Origin: Pukyongia sp963768085
Lineage (GTDB): Bacteria > Bacteroidota > Bacteroidia > Flavobacteriales > Flavobacteriaceae
DNA length: 64,000 bases
Assembly: GCA_963768085.1 (NCBI GenBank)
Contig: CAVYGO010000005.1
Coordinates: forward strand, 62,001 to 126,000
Reading direction: 5' to 3'
The position numbers and the translations under genes are program-made. The notes beneath the pieces were generated by a model. It searched no databases. It had not been told where the DNA came from and saw only the letters and a program-made list of their open reading frames with translations. Positions 58,237 to 64,000 of this stretch are shown in pieces (within the stretch, counting starts at the first letter, position 1; every line of letters begins with the position of its first letter).

Positions 58237-59472
58237 TTAGGCTTCACTTTGGATAACCCCTTGGTCAGTCCGCTCTTTGAATCGTATGAAAAATTTGGTG
58301 CCTTGTGTGTTGTCCAGTTTCACCGTCCCACCAAGCTGATGCTCGGCTATGTCTTTAACAATCTGAACTCCTAATGTGTCACTGTCTTGGAAGTCAAAAT
58401 TCATCGGCATCCCCACACCGTCGTCACTGACCCGCATCTCCAGCTGCCCATCGTCTAAATGCACAAACTCTAACCGAATTTCACCTTTGCGGTTTTCCGG
58501 AAATGCATATTTTAGGGAATTGGTGATCAATTCATTAATAATCAGCCCGCAGCTAATGGCGCTATCTAAACCCAAGGCAATATCGTTTTTACCGATTTTC
58601 AATGAAATTCTGGCGGTATCCACCCCGCGGGATACAAACAGATTCTCTGCGATATTGTTTAAGTATTGGTTAATATCAACTTTCAGGAAATCCTTAGATT
58701 TATAAAGTTGATTATGAACCAGGGCCATCGAATTGATCCGATCCACCGTTTTATTAAGCTCGTGACTAATTTGATTATCCTGAATCTTTGCACACTGAAG
58801 GTTGATCATGCTGATGATAACCTGCATATTATTCTTGACCCGATGGTGGACTTCCTGCAAAAGCACCTCTTTTTCTTTTAGCGATGCCTGCAGCTGTTGA
58901 TCTAACATCTTTCGGTCGGTAATATCCGTGATGGCCGTCCTCAGTTTGCTATCATTTTTATCTTCACTCCGCACCGCTATGCTTTCAAGCTGAGCATAAA
59001 ACGGTGTCTTATCAAACTTCATCATTTTAATTTCACAGGTGTGATTACCATTTGTTTTCAACATCTGCAGATGGTGCAAATAAAAAGTATCCTGGTCTTC
59101 CCTGGCTATGAAATCAGTCAAAGGCTTTCCGATCAAAGATTGCCGATCTAGGCCTAAAAGAGCAGCTCCGGTCAGATTGATTTGCTCTATCATTCCCTTC
59201 TTTTTAACTGTAAAATAGCCAACCGGGGCAAAGTCGTATAAATGAGAATACGTATTGCGAGATTCTTCGATCTCATCATGTAACCGGCGCAGCTCGTCAT
59301 TTTGCATCTCCAATTCTATCTGGTGCACCTGTAACTCATAAATGAGACTGTGCATTTCTTCCTTGGACAGTTCCGTTGACTCAAGATAATCAGATCGTCG
59401 CTCTTGCAACGCTCTTTCTGCCCGCTGACGCAGATCGCTAAATTGCTTAGATGCTGGTTTATCATTTGGCAT
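58237..59472 (-). CDS. PAS-containing sensor histidine kinase (HisKA_2 type)
   Basis: A 411-residue kinase. An N-terminal coiled coil (about 1-75; YELQVHQIELEMQNDELRRL) leads to a PAS domain (about 75-195; APVGYFTVKKKGMIEQINLT, ending TDITDRK). The phospho-acceptor is in EVHHRVKNNMQVIISMINLQ, the HisKA_2/HWE-like form, and the ATPase part has LIINELITNSLKYAFPENRK and VSDDGVGMP. No membrane segment. Proteins of this build often signal to partner receivers encoded nearby; the N-terminal receiver of the hybrid kinase 0.7 kb downstream is a candidate. AGGAGAG precedes ATG. Confidence 0.88.
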   Translation of the reverse strand: MPNDKPASKQFSDLRQRAERALQERRSDYLESTELSKEEMHSLIYELQVHQIELEMQNDELRRLHDEIEESRNTYSHLYDFAPVGYFTVKKKGMIEQINLTGAALLGLDRQSLIGKPLTDFIAREDQDTFYLHHLQMLKTNGNHTCEIKMMKFDKTPFYAQLESIAVRSEDKNDSKLRTAITDITDRKMLDQQLQASLKEKEVLLQEVHHRVKNNMQVIISMINLQCAKIQDNQISHELNKTVDRINSMALVHNQLYKSKDFLKVDINQYLNNIAENLFVSRGVDTARISLKIGKNDIALGLDSAISCGLIINELITNSLKYAFPENRKGEIRLEFVHLDDGQLEMRVSDDGVGMPMNFDFQDSDTLGVQIVKDIAEHQLGGTVKLDNTQGTKFFIRFKERTDQGVIQSEA

Positions 59473-59976
59473 GGTCGTCGCTCTCCTGAAAGAGCACTTT
59501 AGCTCCTTTGGGGACGTCTCAGTTTACCCTGCAATCATGGTTTTATCATGACAGAAAACCAAATATCAGTAGGTTGCAGATAATTTGAGCATATCCGGAA
59601 TTCGTTTAAATTTGTTATCTGCTCTGAAATGAGCTCCAACTATGACAGAGTTTTGGCGACAGATTTCTTGCTAATATCAAAATACGTTATTATTCATATA
59701 TGTTAAGGGACGAAAGTGACTGATTTTTGAAACTAGCTTACCGTAGGTGAATTTCGGTTCAGGATGAGATTCGACTCAGAGTGAGATTCTGGTTCAGACA
59801 GCGATCAATCGTTCGAATGCGGCCAGGTTCAACATTTCAAATCAGAGGGGACACGGATATTTAATCCTATCTATTTAGATTCGTGATTATTGTCAAGTTG
59901 AAACTGAATTGGGCGATTATTTTACCTGATCTGCTCCGATGGCCTGGCCCAAAAACTGCAGAACAACATGACCGCG
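59473..59976. other. Intergenic region, 504 bases, no gene seen
   Basis: AT-rich and without coding frames. At about 59755-59802 there is a short imperfect repeat of GGTTCAGGATGAGATTC, CTCAGAGTGAGATTC and TGGTTCAGACAG, again of the degenerate-iteron type. No RNA gene recognised. Confidence 0.35.
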
Positions 59977-60240
59977 CTATTCGAGAAGTGCCTCTGCTTC
60001 TATCTCCACCAGATAATCCGATCCGATGAGATCGGCGCCGACCAGCGTATTGGCCGGTAGGATGCCTCGAAAGCGCCGGCCGTGGACCTTGGCAACCGCT
60101 TCCCAATGCCGCCATGTTCTTAACGTAGACACGGGTGCGCACGACATTCTCGAGGCTTGCCCCGAGGCTTTGCAGCGCGCCTTCGATCTGGTCAATCACG
60201 AAAGTTGTCTGAGCGGCCGGGCGTACCAGTGCCCGGTGAT
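59977..60240 (-). pseudogene. RidA/YjgF-family enamine deaminase remnant
   Basis: Two frames together rebuild the C-terminal two thirds of a RidA protein: AAQTTFVIDQIEGALQSLGA, then SLENVVRTRVYVKNMA in one frame, then HWEAVAKVHGRRFRGILPAN and TLVGADLIGSDYLVEIEAEA in the next. One extra G near 60113 explains the break. The first 40 or so residues are also lost or out of frame. RidA removes reactive enamine/imine products of amine-oxidising enzymes, so it suits the flavoprotein upstream. Now probably non-functional unless the shift is a sequencing error. Confidence 0.7.
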
Positions 60241-60436
60241 GAATCCTCCCGCAATAGTTATGAATGCTTTTCTGGATAGTGCCTTGTCAACCGGTCGCAT
60301 CGTTCCTTTGTTGTTTTTGAAGTAAATCCCGGAGCTCAACAAGGAACTCATGAGGATCTGGATTGTCGTTTCTCGACACCCATTTAAATGGGAACAGCAC
60401 CGTGCTCGACCGTAAGCGCAACAATGTCTTTGACAT

Positions 60437-61660
60437 CTAGTCTCGCGCGGGAACAGCCTTTTTTACCGCAAGCGCTGCAGCGGCGCCCATTGCCTGACCC
60501 ATGGCCATACATGTGCATTGAGCGCGAATCCCTGCAAGCGCCACCCTGTCGGCAGACACGATCCTACCCGCCACGGTTATCCTTGAGCTGCCTTTGGGAA
60601 TCAGCGCCCGGAACGGCACCTTGGGAAGAAGATCCTTGGATTCATGAAAATAGACGTCACAGCCGGTCTCTTCGTTGTGCATGTCTATATAGTTGAAGGC
60701 ATTGCATACCTTGTCTTCGAAATCCGTGGCGTTTAGAAAATCTTCTTTCGTCACGATATATTCTCCCTCGGTCCGATAGGTTTCGCGCGCAAGCCCGTGC
60801 GGATACATCGTTTTGAGCACTGCTCTTTCGCAGCCGGGAATCGATGACGTGATGAACTTGAACATCCGTAACATCCGCGCCCTTCCTTCCAGATTGGCCT
60901 TGGTTTGACCGTCGGCGTCGGACGTATCCGCATCATAAATGTGGGTCGCGTTATGGCCGCCATGGGCGAGATAATATCTGAACGGCTGTGAGTTTAGATA
61001 GGCGAAATCACCTTTCTGCAGCAGCCCGCTTTCCATGGCCTCATCGTATAGGGTTTGAACCTCTCCGTCCCATATTTGCTCATATTCGATACCTTCGATT
61101 TTGTATTGGTATGCACCCGGCTGCCTGACCTTGTCGCGAAGTACTCCCAGGCCGAGAATTCTGACCACATCAGAGTCTCCCGTGCAATCAATTATCTCTT
61201 TGGCTTTGGTCATTCGCTTGATACCGCGACCTAAAGAGGTGATTTCCCAATCGTCTCCTGCCACCGTCACATCTGATATGAATTCATGATAATGGAGAAT
61301 GACGCCGGCCTTTAGCGCTTCTTCTTCAGCGATCGAGGCATAGATCGGTACATTGATATAGCTGTAGTAGCTTGGATTTTCTACCGGTCTTCTCTGTTTA
61401 TAATCCGGTAGGGGAAGTCCCTCGATTTCCTTTGATTTCGTGTACAGCTCCCACGGGATACCAAGAACCACCGGTTGTTCGGTGCTGAAAAAATGGTTCG
61501 GCATATATACACCGCCGGACGTCATCGTGCCCCCCAGCATCGTTCCCGCTTCGATGACGGACGTTTTTATTCCGGCTCTGGCAGCCTGCAGTGCGGCAAC
61601 ATGCCCGGCCGTTCCTCCGCCGGCAATAACAACGTCGACTGTCTCGTTAATGTTTTTCAT
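60437..61660 (-). CDS. FAD-dependent oxidoreductase
   Basis: A 407-residue flavoprotein with an N-terminal Rossmann motif (VDVVIAGGGTAGHVAALQAA then RAGIKTSVIEAG) and the GTMTSGGVYMPNHFF segment typical of the FAD-oxidoreductase family that also includes FAD-dependent dehydrogenases of amines and organic acids. EIIDCTGDSDVVRILG is the second FAD contact, and the C-terminus AQCTCMAMGQAMGAAAALAV closes the site. Substrate unknown. It lies 33 bases downstream of the PotC-like permease gene and upstream of a RidA remnant, so an imported nitrogen compound is a fair guess. Confidence 0.8.
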   Translation of the reverse strand: MKNINETVDVVIAGGGTAGHVAALQAARAGIKTSVIEAGTMLGGTMTSGGVYMPNHFFSTEQPVVLGIPWELYTKSKEIEGLPLPDYKQRRPVENPSYYSYINVPIYASIAEEEALKAGVILHYHEFISDVTVAGDDWEITSLGRGIKRMTKAKEIIDCTGDSDVVRILGLGVLRDKVRQPGAYQYKIEGIEYEQIWDGEVQTLYDEAMESGLLQKGDFAYLNSQPFRYYLAHGGHNATHIYDADTSDADGQTKANLEGRARMLRMFKFITSSIPGCERAVLKTMYPHGLARETYRTEGEYIVTKEDFLNATDFEDKVCNAFNYIDMHNEETGCDVYFHESKDLLPKVPFRALIPKGSSRITVAGRIVSADRVALAGIRAQCTCMAMGQAMGAAAALAVKKAVPARD

Positions 61661-61693
61661 TTATCTGTCTAAAAAGGGTTAGATGGATATGGA

Positions 61694-62548
61694 TTACTCA
61701 GATTTTCTGCTGAAATAAAGATTCGCCAGCGCCACCAAAGAGGTGCCCACGATCAGCAGAAACGATATGGCATTGATGACAGGGGTGCTGCCGTCTCGCA
61801 CCTGAAGGTATAAATTAATCGGCAATGTCGCCTCATGACCCACCAGAAAAAGGGTGGTGTTGAAGTTTTCAAATGACATCAAAAATGCCAGGGCTGCAGC
61901 CCCGAAAATCGCCGGCCGCAGGAACTTCAAGGTAATATGCCAGATGACTTCAAATCGGTTAGCCCCCAGGTTTAAAGCGGCTTCTTCAAGGGTACGGTCA
62001 AATTTCTTCAACCGCGCTGAAACCACCAGGGTAACCAGAGTGGCAATGAATGAGAACTGGCCTAGCACCACCAGCCAGAATCCGGGACGAAATAGGTCTA
62101 TATCGACTCCCCAGCTGGTTTCAAAATAGGTTCCCAGGGTATTGCTGAGCAACAGGATCGAAATCCCCAGAATCACTCCCGGAATAACCAGCGGAGCGAG
62201 CATCAGGAAATAAAGCAGTTGTTTAAATCGAAAATCCTCTTGCTCAAACAAAAAGGCACCGCAGGTACCGATGGCTGTCGACAACAGTGTAACAAAAAAT
62301 GCCACCCGGAAACTCACCCAAATGCTGTCCAGATTGATGCGGTCGTGAAAAATTCCCACCCGATCCGGTAAATTGGCCGTAAACCAGTCGAGCGTATACC
62401 CTTTCCAAGGCAAAGATGGAAATTGATAATCGTTAAACGCCAGCACGCAGGTTACCACCAGCGGAGCAAAGAGAAATGTGAAATACAGAATCACATAGAA
62501 TTTAAAAAGCCGGTTGTAAGTCTTGGAAGTCGGCAGCGTCCGGATCAT
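61694..62548 (-). CDS. Polyamine-type ABC transporter permease (PotC-like)
   Basis: A 284-residue inner-membrane permease with six hydrophobic segments. The ATPase-coupling EAA loop is EEAALNLGANRFEVIWHITL followed by KFLRPAI, and FNTTLFLVGHEATLPINLYL is typical of PotC/YdcV relatives for spermidine, putrescine or opines. ATG 62548 overlaps the PotB-like stop by four bases. ATPase and binding-protein genes are not present; they would lie beyond the break at 63.1 kb. Confidence 0.85.
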   Translation of the reverse strand: MIRTLPTSKTYNRLFKFYVILYFTFLFAPLVVTCVLAFNDYQFPSLPWKGYTLDWFTANLPDRVGIFHDRINLDSIWVSFRVAFFVTLLSTAIGTCGAFLFEQEDFRFKQLLYFLMLAPLVIPGVILGISILLLSNTLGTYFETSWGVDIDLFRPGFWLVVLGQFSFIATLVTLVVSARLKKFDRTLEEAALNLGANRFEVIWHITLKFLRPAIFGAAALAFLMSFENFNTTLFLVGHEATLPINLYLQVRDGSTPVINAISFLLIVGTSLVALANLYFSRKSE

Positions 62549-63126
62549 TGCACAACCTTCTTCAAGTTTTGTCGGGTCAGCTTTAATCCCAGCCAGACTA
62601 CCAGGGACGAGAGTGCCAGCAGCAAAAAACCGAAGGCTGAGCCCTGATTCCAGTTAAAGCTGGCAATAAACTGGTTGTAAATCTGTTCCGTAAACCACAG
62701 AGAGTTTTTACCTCCCATCAAATTGGGGGTCAGATAGTTCCCCAGCGTCAACATAAAAACCACGATGGAGCCGGATACGATGCCGGGAGCTGCGTGAGGG
62801 ATGATAATTTTAAACAAAATACTCCACATATTAGCCCCCAGATCGTAGGCCGCCTCTATCAGGCTGTTGTCCAGGCTCTCCAGTACAGAAACAATCGGAA
62901 CCACCATAAAGAGCATGGTCGTGTATACCAACCCGAGTATCATGGTGGAATCCTGGTAAAGCATTTCAACAGGTTGTTGAAAAATCCCCAGTTTAATCAG
63001 AAAATGATTAATCACCCCGCTTTCCCGCAGCAGAATCATCCATCCGTAAACCCGGACCAGTTCACTGACCCAGAACGGAAGTAACTTTTTAGTTGTAATT
63101 TTATTCTTTGCTAGTTTCTTGACCAT
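62545..63126 (-). pseudogene. Polyamine-type ABC permease (PotB-like), 5' truncated
   Basis: The remaining 193 residues cover the C-terminal two thirds of a PotB-like permease: PFWVSELVRVYGWMILLRES, the EAA loop IEAAYDLGANMWSILFKIII, and GNYLTPNLMGGKNSLWFTEQ. Family members are about 280-300 residues, so the first two membrane helices are missing. The open frame ends at 63126 where base composition changes sharply. The first codons (MVKKLAKNKITTKK) have no ribosome-binding site. It is either truncated by a rearrangement or joined wrongly in assembly. Confidence 0.75.
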
Positions 63127-63331
63127 CTATAGAGTGAATGCTATTCCATTTGAGATAAGGTTTATTATCTTTTTCTCCATAATTTATATGGGGGGTATAA
63201 TTTTATTAAATGGCAAAGTGAGGCATTTAATTCCAATATTACCTATGCTATTATTTTTTATAGTTTTTGTTTTTAAGCACCTCATGAAATTTATAATCAT
63301 TGAGGATTTAGATCAATATACAATGAATTAG
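63119..63331 (+). pseudogene. C-terminal fragment of a membrane protein
   Basis: Seventy residues, two hydrophobic helices, with no proper start: the frame opens within the PotB-like fragment on the other strand. GKVRHLIPILPMLLFFIVFV resembles the end of polytopic glycosyltransferases (Arg before a proline-rich helix, GT39/ArnT-like), which would match the GtrA-type gene just downstream. Identification is tentative. Confidence 0.4.
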
Positions 63332-63347
63332 TCTCTAAAGTTTCCTA

Positions 63348-63779
63348 ATGCGAATTCTTAATTTTTTTTATCAAATTTATTTTCTCAACCAACAGGTAAT
63401 TCTATTTATAGCCATCGGGTTTTTATGTTATTTAATTGGCCTTGGCCAATTAATTCTTCTTGTTGAGTTCCTAAATCTAGAAGTGAATTTGGCGAATGTA
63501 ATAGCTTCATTCATCACCATCTTTATTTGCTATAAATTGAACGCTAAGTTTGTTTTTAAAGCAGGAAGATTTTCCAAATCCAAAGAAATTGTTGCCTTTT
63601 ATTTATTTTCGTCTATTGGTTTTTTTATAAACATAGCACTTATGTTTATATTGACTAAATACCTGCTTATTGGGTATGTGGTTTCTAAAACAGTGGTGAC
63701 CCTGATTGTGGCTGTGTTCAATTTTGTTTCCAGGAAAAAGTTTGTCTTTTCTAACGTGATTGCCCTTACCCTCTTTTAA
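63348..63779 (+). CDS. GtrA-like membrane protein
   Basis: A 143-residue protein with four hydrophobic segments and the GtrA/DPMS-like features ITIFICYKLNAKFVFKAG and FNFVSRKKFVFSNV (aromatic-rich NxxFVF loops after helices 2 and 4). GtrA proteins are thought to flip undecaprenyl- or dolichol-linked sugars across the membrane for surface polysaccharide modification. The gene is very AT-rich compared with the rest of the window. The start ATG 63348 has no strong ribosome-binding site. Confidence 0.8.
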   Translation: MRILNFFYQIYFLNQQVILFIAIGFLCYLIGLGQLILLVEFLNLEVNLANVIASFITIFICYKLNAKFVFKAGRFSKSKEIVAFYLFSSIGFFINIALMFILTKYLLIGYVVSKTVVTLIVAVFNFVSRKKFVFSNVIALTLF

Positions 63780-64000
63780 AGCTACTAATTATGCTTACTG
63801 AAGAACATAAATTATATCCAGAAGAGGCCAGAATAAATAACATTATATCAAAAAAGTTCTAAGGCCTTCCGACAAGAGACATCGAGTGAGTTATCTTTTA
63901 GAGAATTATAAAGTACGCATTAACTAAACCTGCAAGGTAATCTATCTAACAAGATCTATGTGGTGTTATCAGAGTAAAAAGGATGATAGCGAAGTTATTG
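63780..64000. other. AT-rich end of window, no gene supported
   Basis: Only a 23-codon open frame beginning at 63791 is present, without family likeness. No repeat or RNA gene recognised. Confidence 0.3.

Overview
The window reads as a chromosomal segment of an anaerobic, Gram-negative bacterium, most probably a sulfate-reducing or syntrophic Desulfobacterota (former Deltaproteobacteria). This is inferred from gene families only: tungsten/molybdenum transhydroxylase-type enzymes without oxygen-dependent ring cleavage, many PAS/histidine-kinase regulators, UroD-family proteins, acylating aldehyde dehydrogenase, MreB, and a load of degenerate iteron-type intergenic repeats. No rRNA, tRNA or CRISPR array was seen. 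All starts were chosen by eye from ribosome-binding sites and family starts.

Layout. 0.1-6.7 kb: threonine dehydrogenase, a double-PAS LuxR-type regulator, a frameshifted response regulator, a HAD hydrolase, an SGNH-like hydrolase and a VapBC-type toxin-antitoxin pair with its promoter. 7.1-12.5 kb: a 1043-residue lipase/CHAT-protease fusion followed by a zinc-ribbon/scramblase-like protein and a DUF4143 ATPase, a possible lipid-directed defence or cell-death cassette. 12.5-19 kb (minus strand): acylating aldehyde dehydrogenase, a frameshifted PhnW-like aminotransferase, two citrate-synthase/citryl-CoA-lyase homologues and an EamA permease, interleaved with inverted iteron repeats.

19.4-37.9 kb (plus strand) is the centrepiece: an IclR regulator with a 35-bp palindrome at its promoter, then an SDR, a 3-hydroxyacyl-CoA-dehydrogenase homologue, a pyrogallol-phloroglucinol transhydroxylase-like large/small pair, a complete branched-chain-type ABC importer with a Tat-type binding protein, a cyclase-family hydrolase, a cupin, a beta-keto acid cleavage enzyme, a phosphotransferase, and a second transhydroxylase pair whose large subunit carries an N-terminal SCP2-like domain. 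Together these supply a plausible complete route: uptake of a polyhydroxylated aromatic, isomerisation to phloroglucinol, reduction (SDR), hydrolytic ring opening (cyclase family), oxidation (HCDH family) and acetyl-CoA-dependent cleavage (BKACE) to acetoacetate plus acetoacetyl-CoA.

38-48.5 kb (minus): HD-domain protein, UroD-family protein, MreB, HAD phosphatase, then an opine/imino-acid-oxidase-like set (saccharopine-dehydrogenase-like, [2Fe-2S]/FAD oxidoreductase, DAO-type oxidase, ornithine-cyclodeaminase family) with a dead GntR regulator next to it. 48.9-53.4 kb: DHH phosphoesterase, mevalonate-kinase-like GHMP kinase, SPL-type radical SAM protein, AlkD-like HEAT protein, GNAT. 53.5-59.5 kb (minus): secreted GDPD behind a terminator/attenuator, an unrecognised protein, two histidine kinases and a GYD protein. 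60-63.1 kb (minus): RidA remnant, FAD oxidoreductase and PotC/PotB-like permeases; PotB is cut near 63.1 kb, where an AT-rich segment with a cut membrane protein and a GtrA protein begins, suggesting a recombination or assembly junction.

At least eight broken genes and about ten inverted, iteron-armed intergenic elements (five sharing one core) indicate a decaying, repeat-rich genome, or locally some sequencing frameshifts.
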